Of a DNA stretch of 64,000 nucleotides, positions 13,962-26,580 are shown in pieces. Position 1 is the stretch's first letter. Every line of letters begins with the position of its first letter. The position numbers were made by a program, and so were the translations under genes. The notes under the pieces are model-generated. The model saw only the letters and a program-made list of their open reading frames with translations, did not search any database and was not told where the DNA came from. The DNA is taken from contig NC_133223.1 in NCBI RefSeq assembly GCF_040436345.1, positions 12,593,113 to 12,657,112 of the forward strand. Direction: 5' to 3'. The DNA comes from Pagrus major. Its lineage: Eukaryota; Chordata; Actinopteri; Spariformes; Sparidae.

Positions 13962-15811
13962 TTTATTAAACTATTTTTATTTAGAAAAAACAACGTGGAC
14001 AATAATAACAAACAGGAAACATTCAGACATAAAATCTTTGGTTACAACAACAGTATTAGCACCGTGGTTAAAAGGAGAAATATACAATTAATTGTCCTTT
14101 AAAAGTTGTCATACTCTATGTTTTCGTCATCGCATGTACATGTTCAGCGGCTAAAATAATAAATTATTGACATTACTGTTGTTATGTATTACTGCGACAT
14201 TCAAAATCCAAATTTATTTCTTATTCCCCCGCAAACCTGACAAGGAGACATTCAGCACACCCAGGAAGCTGCAGGACTTAATTTGGTTTTCTAACTTTTA
14301 TACAAATCACATCAGAGCGACTGGATTACAAATCCAACAAGCGTTTCATTTCAATACAACAATCCATAAATTGTTTCTCAAATGGACCAGGCTTGCAAAA
14401 CAGTTACAGAGTATAATCGGTTGAATTTTAAATAAAAACCATTGAGTAAGATACATTTTAGCAATTGGTTTGACTTCCAATAGCAGGATTAACTGGAACA
14501 CTGCTCAATCCCCTTTGAGTGTTATATTGTAGTAAATCTGTGCAACTGCAAATGTTCACAGACAGGTTCTGGGCTTCCATTTGTCACTTGCACCTGTGTA
14601 ATGCTGCCGTTAAGTTTGTGTTACAGTGATGCTGCATAGTGCTGACTTTTATGTATATTGTGGTGTTATGTTTAATATTGTTTATGGAGTGGTTTTCATC
14701 ATTCAGGGCAATGTGGTGTGTGTGTTTGACCTTTGTATTTTTGCACAAAAAATGTTTCTTTACAGCAATACACCCATAAACTGACATGCATGAACACAAA
14801 ATATTCATATTACATTCTCAATCTTTGACTCTCACTCATGGGAGCAATTGTCAGTCAGCAAAATATATCATGCATGTAATTATTTAATTTCGATTTAATT
14901 TCTTTGGTGCTCCTATAAGTGAGCACAATAACTGCCATTAATAGGTCACTACCAATACAAGTTGTATGTGTAAAGTCTTCACACATCTGAAGTGAAAGTC
15001 ATTTAGGTTCCCCCCAGACTCTATTTTGGAAACTCAATTCTTATGTTGGTGAGACTTGCACTATATACAATTGACCTTTTCCCAAAACCCAGTCTTTTGC
15101 AGGTTACATGACCAGAAGTGTGTTTACCTCTAAAACATGTACAAACTGCTGTGATGCAAACCTTGTAATCTCATTCTCAAGAGGCATTTTACATGCTTGT
15201 CATTATCAAAAGAGAGACAAAAACTGTATTTATACAAAGGTACACATGCAAAAAGATTTCCTACCAAGATGAATAAGTCTTCATGTGCTCACATTTTTCA
15301 CTACATGGGGTAGCTGCCAGTTTTGAAGAGGTACGGAATTTGACACTAGTGGAACAGTATTATTTAAGTTGTTGTTTGTTTTATCTTTTTGCATACACTT
15401 CACATTTTCCCTTCATATGTTTCTACCTAATAACAAATTGCACTATTTTGGGTTTGTGGCACTCTTGTGTTTACAAGTACATTGGCAGCCATCTTCAAGG
15501 TTTTCTTTGAATGCCTTTTTATACATTCTTTTATATCTTCAAAGCTGTAAAAGAAAACATCTTTGCTCTCCCAATTTCATGGCTATAAGGCTGCATCAAA
15601 AGCTGCTGTATATACAGACTGTGATACTCCTAATTTTCCTTAAGATATTTTATCTTGTCCTCTCAGCTGTGCTGACAAGATCAATAGTTGGCTGACTTCA
15701 CATTGCTAATACTGCTCAGTCCAAGGTGGCTTATGATCATGTTTTATATTATAAAAAATATGCTACCACTTTGTTGTCACTGAAACCTCTCTATCCCTGG
15801 AGTTTGTAGCT
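13962..15811 (-). other. col8a1: col8a1 3'UTR (inferred)
   Basis: About 1.85 kb of AT-rich DNA without credible coding exons follows the col8a1 stop codon. Two AATAAA signals on the minus strand (13976-13981 and 13962-13967) close it, just before the foldback element. Long 3'UTRs are usual for COL8A1. Signals further upstream could give shorter transcripts. Confidence 0.5.
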
Positions 15812-17748
15812 TTACATCGGATATAACAAATACCCGGAAAAGGAGGAGTGCACATACTGCCCAGCATAAAGTCCTGCAGCCTGATCCGAGGGCAGCTGAA
15901 CATACACAGTGTCTCCAGGTTGGAGAGGTAATACTGCACTCCCTGATGCTTGATCTAGGAAACCCTTTTTGTATTCATCATATGTATACATCACTGGCTC
16001 ATTGTTCCTCATCAAAGCGACCCACACATTAGCTCCTTTGCAATGAAAGTGGTAGGCAAAATAATAAATGCCAGGCATGTCACAGGTGAATATTCCTGTC
16101 TCAGGGTTGTAGTTTTGGCGACCATTGTACAAGAGCTTGTCAAAGACGACTGGAGTGCCCACAGGTGGAAAGGGAGTTGTTACTACAGCTGTGAATGCTG
16201 GCATTTCCAACCCACTGGCACCCATCACTTCTGCCCCATTGCCTCCAAACTTGCCCTTCTTACCATAAGTACCAGCCTTAACACCATCTAGTCCAGGGCC
16301 CATCTGAGAGAGCACTCCAGCCATGTCAGGAGACAGACCAGTTTCTCCTGGTGGGCCTGGTGGTCCAGGAGGGCCGGGCTGACCTGGTTGTCCATTGGGT
16401 CCTGCTTGGCCATCTTTCCCTGGGGGTCCAGCGGGACCAATAAGACCTGGAATCCCTTCACCTGCAATGCCTGGTGAACCAGGTTGACCACTAGATCCTT
16501 TTGGCCCTGGAAGACCAGGAGGCCCGATTGGTCCTGCTGCACCATCCATTCCAGGGATTCCTTTAGGACCTTGAGGTCCTACCTCACCAGGTAGTCCACC
16601 TTGTCCCTTTGGCCCAGGAAGTCCAGGAGGACCAGGGGTACCAGACAGACCTTTGTGCCCACCATCTCCTTTGGCACCAATTGGCCCTGGTGGACCTCTT
16701 GGTCCTGGCTCTCCACGCTCTCCAGGCAGACCATCCTTGCCAGGTAACCCAGAAGGACCAGGGTCACCCTTACCACCATCAAGTCCTTTAGGTCCTCCTT
16801 CTCCACAGTCTCCTTTAAGACCAGGTGCACCTAGACCTCCTGGGGGTCCCATAGGACCTGGAGAACCAGGTGGACCATTTGGTCCAGGAGGGCCAAGCAT
16901 ACCAGGTAGTCCACCATGGCCTTTATCTCCTTTTGGTCCTGGAGATCCAGGTGGCCCGCCCATACCTTTATCACCCTTTGGTCCTAGCATTCCTGGTTTA
17001 CCAAATCCAGGTAGTCCAGGCTTTCCTGGCAAACCTGGTGGTCCTGGATGACCTTTCCCACCTGGCATGCCTGGCTGTCCTGGTAGGCCATTCTGGCCTG
17101 GCTTCCCTTGACCAGGTACACCTGGAGGACCAGGCTGTCCTCCTTCACCAGGTAGCCCAGTTGGTCCTTGCTCTCCAGGGTGTCCTTTGTCTCCTGGTGG
17201 TCCTTGTGGCCCTGGTGCCCCATTCAATCCAGGTTTTCCAAAGCCAGGCAGCCCTCTTGGGCCAGCAGGTCCTGGGAGCCCCGGGAGCCCTTTGTGACCA
17301 GGTTGTCCGGGCTGGCCCATCCCCTTGTCTCCTTTGGGTCCAGGTAATCCAGGAAGTCCTGGCAGACCTTTGTGACCTGGCTCCCCTTTGGGCCCCGGTT
17401 GGCCTGGTAATCCCTGTACCCCTGGTTTACCTATTCCTGGTAGACCAGGTGGTCCTGGAAGACCCTGAGGCCCTGGCTGTCCAGCTGGCCCTTCTTCTCC
17501 CCTTGGGCCCATTTCTCCTCCAGGCCCAGCATCACCATTTCCTCCTGGCTTGCCTGGCAGTCCTGGCAAACCTGGCTTGCCCATTCCTGGCACTCCTGGT
17601 GGACCGGGGGTCCCGGGGCGTCCTGCAGGTCCTGGTTGTCCATTACCTGCTGGTCCAGGAGGTCCTGGAGGTCCCTCTGGCCCAGGTGGCCCAGCTGGTC
17701 CTTGCTCTCCTTGGGGAATTCCTTCAGCACCACTAGGGATTGTCTGAC
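15812..17748 (-). CDS. col8a1: Collagen type VIII alpha 1, main exon (triple helix and C1q/NC1 domain)
   Basis: COL8A1 is a secreted short-chain collagen that forms homo- or heterotrimers and hexagonal lattices in basement membranes such as Descemet's membrane and the vessel wall. With the upstream exon it gives 742 aa (human 744). Residues about 104-568 are Gly-X-Y repeats with the short interruptions typical of the family (for example GMGKPG and GIGKPG). A linker ([18 protein letters not shown]) is followed by the C1q-like trimerisation domain (about 613-742) with [39 protein letters not shown] and the C-terminus [16 protein letters not shown], nearly identical to human COL8A1 and distinct from COL10A1. 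The acceptor is catccctcacag and the stop is TAA. The frame is unbroken. Whether it is the a or b teleost paralog cannot be told here. Confidence 0.97.
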
Positions 17749-17958
17749 CTGTGAGGGATGAGATAAATAAAATAGCTCTTATTTATGAACTTTTCTTCTC
17801 TCAGCGCTTGAAGAATCAGCATAAAAAATAATGTATTTTATGGCATTAAAAATAAAGAAAGTTGTCATGTTTCAACATGTCATGTCACATGTGTTCAACA
17901 TCCAAATGTTCTTGGTAGATTGTTGGTGAATGTTTGTTGAAAATGTTGACTTTCTCAC

Positions 17959-18250
17959 CTTTGTCTTGGCCACCATTATAGCTGCCCCCTTTACGACCGG
18001 TTTCTTTGCCCTTGTGCATGGGCATCTGAGGAAGCTCCTTCCTGTAGTGGGGATACTGCATATAGGGCCCCTCTTTTCCAAGGTACTGTTGTTGGGGATA
18101 GCCTTCTTTACCCATGCCCATGTGAGGGAGGTGCTGCATTGGCTGGTATGGCTGAGGGTGTTGCTTGTGTCCGTAGTAGGCCCCATCGCTCACACAAGTC
18201 AGTACTACAAGCTGTAGCAGTGTCAAGAGGGGGACAGGGAGGGGAGGCAT
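17959..18250 (-). CDS. col8a1: Collagen type VIII alpha 1, start exon (signal peptide and NC2)
   Basis: This exon encodes MPPLPVPLLTLLQLVVLTCV, a signal peptide probably cleaved near SDG/AYYG. The NC2 region that follows is rich in His, Gln, Pro, Met and Lys, with GKEGYPQQQYLGKEG and a later PHYRKELPQMP. Human COL8A1 has the same AYYG start and repeated GKE/MGKE motifs. The acceptor aaacag/GCCTTGGCC at 18259 lies 9 bp before the ATG, so the in-frame upstream ATG near 18283 is intronic and the start is at 18250. The donor is GACAAAG/gtgagaaa, phase 1. The 210-bp intron 17749-17958 joins it to the main exon. Confidence 0.95.
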
Positions 18251-21200
18251 GGCCAAGGCCTGTTTAGAAGGAAGAGAAGACAAGATATAAGGGAATGAGT
18301 AAAAGACTGCAAATGTACATTAATAAGTAGATCAGAGATTTGTGGGGTGGTAGTTTAGCATTTCTTTTACATATCATGAACATTCATGTTGTACTTGTGT
18401 CTGAGTGTCATCTGTGTGATATTGTCATAGCCAGACAACATCAGAAAGTTGTTTCTTTTTTTTTGTTTTCTTTTTCTGCTCATCTTTGGAGTGAATGGGC
18501 TGGTTAAGTGGATGCCATTTGCAACTTTAATAAATCTAGTGTAAATGGTGAAATCAGTTGAAACAGTGTGTTCGAACAGCTGCTAGGAGGTAAGAAGCAC
18601 TTCAGACACGGAATTAGACAGGATGTAGGATAGCTTTTACAGTGGTGCAGCCACAAACTCACACTTTTTACAAGGAAAGAAACATCCTAATGTATTGTGT
18701 TTAATGCCTAATTTACAAGAAGGCACCAAAGATTTTAAATTTGCTGCAGCCGTTTCACAAAGTTTGTTAAGTTTTCTCATGCACCATTTCTTAAAATCAC
18801 GCTATTTGTAAGGGAGTCTGTGATATTGCTGTTACTAGTGAAGTAGTTCCACTGGAAAACTTGTTTCTTTTAACCTATTTTTATCCCTAATACTAATTAC
18901 ATTGAAGAAATCATTTTTTAAAATGAAAATAATGGTATTTAGTAATGTATTAGTGACCCCTAGATATGTGTGATTTTACTGCTTCCATGGGAGCTCAGCT
19001 CATATTGGCTCCCATGTAACTGGAACCCTGTTTGAAACCGAACCATGCAGATGTTTGCTGTATATTTCTACTAAGAAACAGATGACCAATCACATGGACT
19101 TGAAATAAAATGTAAATGGCTCTTAGGAGTTTTTTAAGTCTTTGACTGCTAGAGAGGATATGCATTCTTCACATTGGTACCAAACTACATTCAGAATAGG
19201 ATTTTGGAAATGTTCTTCTTGGGAATAATCTGCTATCAATGTGTCTTTGGTTTAGATCTGACACAGAAAGATGAAGTGACTGTATGAAGGAAGATGAATG
19301 TGGTGTTCTGCAACAAATCTAGACCAATTTTCTGAAAATCTTTTGAAGTTACAGTAAAATACAAATTAATTTACTTTTGGTGATCTATAATAAATATTGA
19401 TTGCACTTCTTATGTCTCATATTTACTGGTAATGTAATTTCATATTTTGGGGATATTTATAAACTACTAAACTAAACTACTGCTCAATGACTATAAAATG
19501 TTATTTCTGAACAATAAGTTAAATTGTCTGAAAGGTGTATGCCATTTAAACCTGGCATTAAAAATACACAAATTTACACATTGTGACACATAATAATGTG
19601 TCACTCTCTCAGGCTAGACTGGGATAATTTGCACTTACTGTGCTTATCCACAAGAGGGAGCCACATAAAATGTCATACCACAGAATACTTTTGAATCCCC
19701 TCCTGTCCCTAGTTTGGTTAAAACTTTACTTACAAACAAATACACCATTACTTTAAATCTTAGCAGAATAAACATAATGCCTTTGAGATAACTGGCTCAA
19801 GATGCTTCATTACCAGTACAATGATGAATCAGTACTACTGTATGAGTTACCAAAGAATTGCACATTCACAGAGGTGAAGAGTGCAGTCCTGTGGCTATAA
19901 CATACTGATATGCATGTTAGTACAGAGCATATTCCTATTTTTCTTAAAGACAATGTACACTATGCTGATGATTTGAGCTCTAAATTAACAAGATATGTGG
20001 TGACAAGGACATTTGTATGAACATGCATTGCCTGACACTCAAGCCTAAAAAAATCTTTTACAAGTGTGTGAAGAATTTCTGCCACCTTCCAGTTAACTCA
20101 CTGGTGTGCACACTACTCCTGATAATAAGGTAAAACAATACAAATTCTCGTTAATGACATAAAAAGTCAAGTGGACAGAGGAAGGCATACAAAGGGCTTG
20201 TCCCCACTGGTTAACACTACTGAGGAAGAATCCCTTCATTTGATGTGCCTTCCAATATCTTTTCTCTCCTTTCAGGTCCAATAAGAACAGTTTTTGAACA
20301 AACAGAGTTTCGGTTCAGCTGTGCAGTTCAGACTTCCTATTTTCATCTTACCTCCCTCAGCTGTCTGCTTTAAATAGTCAGTAACGGAGCAAGGCAAATA
20401 GATTTATTTAGCTCCACAGCCAATGAATACTCACTATAAGCTGCTCCTCTGAGTGTTTTATTCAGTCATTCTTTTACTAAAGTGCCATTTCCATCCCGGA
20501 CTCAGCATACTCATCCCCTGCCACACTCCCCGTCCAGGCTCAACCTCAATCACAGTCCCAGTTTTATTACAACTCATCTGTCGTTTTTCTAAACCACATC
20601 CTAAACCACATCCTTAGTGTCCACTCCATCACTGGCTCTTTGGATCTTTTCCGCCCTTTGGCCTTTTCTCAGTCGGCTGGTGATTTTGACATGGCCGTGC
20701 CACTGTCTCCCCCGATGACTGTCGGCCTTTGAAAGAAGCCCACCTTGTTTCTATGGCGACAGAGACCAGACATGCCAAAGAGTCCAGAGGAATGCCATCA
20801 AGTTTTCCCAACGAAAACTGTAACCTATTTTTGCCTACTGAGTGGAAGCTGTGGGCCGTTCCCCCTAAAGGTGCATTGATCCTGAGACATTTGTCAGGTT
20901 AAAATCTTCAGACACACTTTTGTCAGCAAATACTCCGAGTCAAGAGACCCACCAGAAGCGAGAGGAGCCTCTTTCAAGGATTTGTGACAAAGGTGCAAAC
21001 TTTCACCCGCTGTCTAATGGCACACCGGACACAGTTGCTCTTTTTAATTTTCCACAATGTACAGCAGCAACAGAGAAGCTTTTATAGCACGACAATCCAA
21101 ACATACAACTGAATCATCCCATCTGTTAATGAGAGGATGACAATTATATGATTCATAAAAGTTGTATTTGATCTACAAATTGATCAACATCAGGGTTACC

Positions 21201-22734
21201 GATCCAATACCAGCACCAAAGTACCTATCCAATTCCAGTGTATTTTAAAAAAAAAGGTCACTTGCTGTTTCTGGATATTGGCTACTTGTGCAGTAAAAAA
21301 ATATGTATATTCCACGCAGGTGTATGGGACGCTGCTAGGAGGTAGAAGCGTCCCATTTTTAATAAATACATTATGTGTACTTGCCGATACAGATTCCAGT
21401 ATCGGAGGCATTTCCGAAGACACGGTCAGGATCAGTGATATCAGTGATCTATTTCATATGTATTTCCCTTATTTTGACCATGTATTTACAGTATATACAC
21501 ACATAAAGGTTTGAGAAAATGAATGTGACAGTTTTACTACCTTTTAGGAACGTCCCAGCTCACTGTCGGTATGTGGGTGTGTGTTTGTGTGGAAAGGTGT
21601 TTTTAAAGGGGTGGAAATATTCTGACAAAACTTGCGACTGCAGATCAGAGGGAACGTACAACGAGGGTCTGTTCAGCGTCACATAGCAACACCACAACGT
21701 TGTAACAGTGACCGCAGAGTGATGGAAACACCTCCTGTCTTTACCTGGTGTGCTTCTCTCCAACACATTATTCTACATAAGTGTTGCCTCCAGAGGACCA
21801 CTTTCAGACTCTGACATAAACATTGAGCAGCAGTTTCCACATTTTAACTTGTTACGAGAGAAAACAGACAGAGAGAGGGGTGCACTTATAACAAAGTGAC
21901 TACAAAGAAGTCTATTATACCGATTGACTATATTTCATGCTGGTGTCATCCCTCCGTCTTTATCCACACAGATGTCAGACATGAAGTGACGTATAAATGT
22001 GCCACAGCTGTGAGAAGCCACGATGGTGTGAGTAACGTGTAGTGAGCCCTTTCTCACATTTGTAAGATTTACAGTTGAATTTTTTCACACACTGGTGTAA
22101 AACAATCTGGCTCGCTCGATGATGACTGTCTGACACGCTGTCATTTGTAACAGGAACAGCAACCATGTTCTACATTTTCATACCAGGCAGATGTCACCCA
22201 TGTGTGATTCAGTTCACACCCTTTCTACACTGGTTTGTTTATGAGGCAGGAAAAGACACACGTGCACATAATGATGAACATTAAGCCAGCAAGTATGGAT
22301 GCTGAAATAGTTTCTTAAGAGTGATGAGGCATTCATGAGTGATCAGGTGACTTTTCCTAAATAACTGTAAATATGCTATACTTTCCATGTATAATTGCAA
22401 TGTTTTCTGTATCAGGACTCTACAGCCAAGTTAGCAGCTTTGTGAGGCTGTACTGACTGTTCTGGCAGGGAAAATTCATGTAAATGCCCTCTCAAGTCAG
22501 AACAACAACCTGGTACACGAGTTGCTGGCAAGAACCTTTTAAAAAGCCATTTATTGTTTCCTTTGTGCTTCCTTGTCACTCAAGTAGTGGAAACAGCTGT
22601 CAAGGTGTTGTTTAACGTCCTGAATGATAAAATACAAAACAACTTCTTTTTGGCGTCGATGTCGCTCCCTTGATGGACATGAAAATACTGAAGTCGAAAG
22701 ACAACTTCTCAACTCAGGAAACGGGACCATTCGA

Positions 22735-23205
22735 GGAGCAATGCTAATGTCAGCATTGTAAAATGCTTACAGTGACATCTTAATGTGCTGATGGTAAGCA
22801 GGTATAATGGATACTATGTTCACCACCCAATTTGTTACCATGCTTACATTTACTTATTAGCACTAAACACATAATGCAGCTGAGGCTAATGGGAATCTCA
22901 GTAGTTTTGTTGATGTTTGCAAGAACCAAATTTTGGAAAAATCGACATTTTAACCTAATGATGGCACCAGAGAAGGAGTCAGGGGATCACTGAAGGGAAA
23001 ACAGTTCATCCAGAGGGGAACATGAATGTCTGAACCAAATTATGGCAATCCATCATAGAGTGGTTAAGATATTTCCCTCAAAACCCAACATGTGAACCTC
23101 ATGGTGGTGCTCATCAGGATCCATTCTATAGAGAGCTCAAATGTCTGAACAGACAGCGATGACAATCAATCCAAAACTTGTTGAGATGATTCAGGCAAGA
23201 CAAAA
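22735..23205. repeat. Common teleost dispersed repeat (copy 1)
   Basis: The segment contains words typical of a widespread fish repeat: gtgctgatggtaagcaggta, ttattagcactaaacacata, cagctgaggctaatgggaat and later gaatgtctgaaccaaatt with tggcaatccatc. A diverged fragment of the first part occurs near 60620-60850. No coding capacity remains. Confidence 0.5.
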
Positions 23206-24164
23206 TAGGTGAACCAGCAGACCGACAGTACCATCCCAGGGTTTCAGATGTGTATCGTCATTCTGGTTGTACAAGTACACTTGTGAAATTCTTTGGGCGG
23301 AAGGCTCTATTACAGAAAACAGTAAATAAATATATGTATATGGCATGTAAATATAAAAACATGGTATCATAGCAAAAAAAAAAGCAATAAAAGGAAGTTG
23401 CAAAAACAATCATTAATCAGATCCAATAGAGCCACGCAGCTATTATGGATAGAGCCCATCTACAACACATTTTCTATGGCTACATTAAATATGTGTAGCA
23501 TATTCAGTAACCATTATATTCTAATGTTTCTGTCACTGTGAAAGAAGTGATGCTAAAGTTACTACTTTCATTTTTTTTAACACTCACCACATCTTGTTCT
23601 GTCACTTGAATTTAACCCAACATGTTAACCATTAGTCAGCAGCCCAGGGGGATGAGGAGGTACAGATATCTGTGGTTCGGACCCTAATTTTTCAACATCT
23701 GCTGCCAAAATCATGTGTGGCTGGTCATACACCACTGAGCTCTCAGCATGTCCTGCCAGGTCCAGACAGCTTCAAAAATAAGCAAACCTCAAAGTAGTCT
23801 ACATTGTATGAAATGTGTGTGTGTGTATGTAGTCCGTGCTCGTGTGTGTGCCTCTGTTTCCCCGACTACTTCCAGATGTCCATCTTTTAATGACATTTTA
23901 CATAAACGAAACACATTAAATTGACCATCAGGTGTGCGACTTGAGAGGACTCATGGGCATTATCTCTGTGTTTTTTTTGCTGAGTCAACCCAAGCTGAGG
24001 TGTCGGCTACTGCGGCTTATACAAGCTGCAACCTACAGAATCTTATTAAGCGCAACAGCTGTGCAACACCCTGAACAAATGTGTCAAGAAGGAATAAAGG
24101 AATCAAAACTACAGATGTGGAAATGAGCCTCAGTTTCAGTGTTCATTAAAGCTATTGTAGCAAC

Positions 24165-24867
24165 TTAAAGGGACAGTTCACCCTAAAATTAAAAGTACAT
24201 GTTTTTCCTTTTACCTGAAGTTGTATTTTTCCATTTAGATTGTTTTGCTGTGTGTTGCCGAGTTTTGGAGACGTGTCTGCCTTCTCTCAAATATAATGGA
24301 ACTAGATTGCGCTTGGTTTGTGGTGACAAAAAGTACATTTGAAAAACTCAACAGCAATGTCTCTTTACAGAAATAATGATCCGCTTACTCAAGATGATCC
24401 ACAGACCTTGTTGTGAGCAGTTTCATGTAGGAACTGTTTCCTTTCCGTATCGCTGTGCAGAAGGAAGGGTGCATAGAGGAGAGACTAGCTTAGTAAGCTA
24501 ACGTTGTACAACACCTTTAACGTTTACATCCCGCGCTGACACAAGTGTGAGCCTCTCATCCACGAGAAGGTTTGCACTTCCTTCTGCACGGTGATACGGA
24601 AAGAAAATAGTTGCCACATAAAACTCTTGACAACAAGGTCTGTGGATTATTTTGAGTAACCGGGTCATGGTTTCTGGAAAGAGACATTGCTGTGAGGTTT
24701 TTCAAATGTTTTTTTTTTTTTTTGTGTGTGTGTGCCATCTATTTCCATTATAACAGAGAGAAGGCAGACATATCTTTGGTGATATCTCCAAAACTCAGCA
24801 ACTCACAGTGAGACAGTCTAGATGGATAAACAGCACTAAAGGTATTTTAGGAAAAACTGTCCTTTAA
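24165..24867. mobile_element. Foldback MITE with very long inverted repeats
   Basis: The ends are TTAAAGGGACAGTT and ACTGTCCTTTAA. The inverted match continues deep inside: gagttttggaga with ctgccttctctc near the left end mirrors gagagaaggcag and tctccaaaactc near the right end. Further in, ccacagaccttgttgt mirrors acaacaaggtctgtgg, and cagaaggaagg mirrors ccttctg. Nearly the whole 703 bp folds on itself with arms of roughly 340 bp. TTAA at both borders suggests a TTAA-targeting superfamily. It encodes no protein. Confidence 0.7.
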
Positions 24868-26097
24868 ATGCCTTAAAATTACTTTAATTAATTTATCAAA
24901 TGATGTTTTGTGTGACATTGGTGCTATTATAGTGTGCTATTATAAAGATATAACTCCAAACATAACACCGCTTAGGCATTGTTATTGTGGGGATAAAAGG
25001 GAAGACAGTGTGCAATCATACTGTCACTGTGTGGAGGCCAAAATAATTCAAGACAAAACTACACAAAAAACACTGCAAAAGTTGGTGTAACTTACATCAT
25101 GCACGTAAAAACACCCAACAGTGTTGCACAAGATAATAGATAATAGATAATATTTGAGAATGGCTGCTGGCTGATTCCTCACTCATGGAAACGCACCTGT
25201 CTCTGGTGTCATGGGCTTGCATTGCTTATGCATTATACACACACACACACACATGCACAAAACTATGCACTTACACACACACAGTGACATTGGACTGGGA
25301 TGGAAATATTAGCTCTGTGTCTGCTAACCCCGTGTCTCCAGACACATCTGTCTATTCTCTGTCCTCTGTCAGATACAGACAGCGCTCCTCTCACCGTCTC
25401 TCTTTCTTCCTGTGTCTCTGTGTGAACAGAGCCGTGCCTGTTCCGGGCCATCTTCACCCTCTGCCTCATTTCTGTCTATTTGCCCTCGCTGGCCCCTTTC
25501 TCCCTTTGGAAACATCCCGGTTCAGTGACCTGAAGCCACTTACTGACCCTGCAGGCTTTTGTGGATGTCAGAGGGCGAGACTGTGTGTCTTTTTAAACCA
25601 CCTTGCTAACAGAGTAGAAAAAAGGCTCTACAGAAAAGTCCGGTGGTGGTGAGATGTGAGAGGTCAAATTGTACAAATCGCATTCTGGGCAAAGATTCAA
25701 AATTGAACGATTAATCTTACGCACCTAAACTCTTCACTCATTCGCCTAAATTAGGTCTTTTGAGTTTCTCCATCTGCATCTCACAGGCAGCCTGACCGAA
25801 AAGTCAGTGTTTAAATCCCACTGAGCATGTTTGGCAAACCGCTCTGCCTTCCCTCCCTGCACCGCAAACCATTTACAAATTTAACCTTAAGCCAGCAGCA
25901 CTCTTGCACTCAATCTTGGTAAGTGCTCTGACGTTGTGGTTTCTCAGCGAAAGGGAAAAACATTTGCAGCTCCTCGGCTCCCTAAACGCAGCTTTTATCA
26001 CAAAGCACACCTCGTAAAATTAACACCTCTTCAAGTGGCGCTGCAAACCTCCTCGTTCAAACAAACCTCGTACACAACCCCGAGGAATACAGCTACT

Positions 26098-26098
<1 letters not shown>

Positions 26099-26187
<89 letters not shown>
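26099..26187. repeat. (CA)n microsatellite
   Basis: About 44 uninterrupted CA units. The histidine/threonine-rich frames across it are artefacts. Confidence 0.98.
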
Positions 26188-26188
<1 letters not shown>

Positions 26189-26509
26189 GCCACAGCTGTG
26201 CCGCTAAATGACCAAAGTGTTTACTTCTTTCCCTCTGCCATTATTCTTGGCTGTCTTTGGGTCTGTTTGTCCTGTGCATTCCTGAAATTTGCTGTATATA
26301 ATGTATACAGGAGGGTACAATGTTGTGTGCACAGCATACATGCACACAAACACAAACACACACTGCATTTAAAAGGTTACGTCCAGCTATATTTAGGGGT
26401 CATCTGTAGCTTTTTTCACACACTAAGGTCACTGCAGGGGCCAATCGCTGATTTTATACTATGATGCAATGCGGAGATTGATAAAGGAAAGATTAAGAGA
26501 GAGATTGGG

Positions 26510-26510
26510 A

Positions 26511-26578
<68 letters not shown>

Positions 26579-26580
26579 AA
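26510..26580. repeat. (GAAA)n microsatellite
   Basis: About 17 uninterrupted tetranucleotide units. The purine strand could in principle form a triplex; the complementary frame gives a meaningless Phe/Leu/Ser run. Confidence 0.98.

Noticed and set aside
16653..17051. Plus-strand Gly/Pro-rich, collagen-looking frame
   Set aside because: Reverse complement of Gly-Pro codons again gives Gly/Pro codons, so it mimics a collagen. The true gene is on the minus strand with splice sites and a C1q domain.
16870..17736. 288-codon plus-strand open frame opposite col8a1
   Set aside because: It is the antisense shadow of the Gly-X-Y repeats; the regular codon pattern removes stops from other frames. No independent start context or similarity.
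25185..25652. 155-codon plus-strand frame
   Set aside because: It starts in CA-rich simple sequence, has no recognisable domain, and an overlapping antisense frame is equally open.
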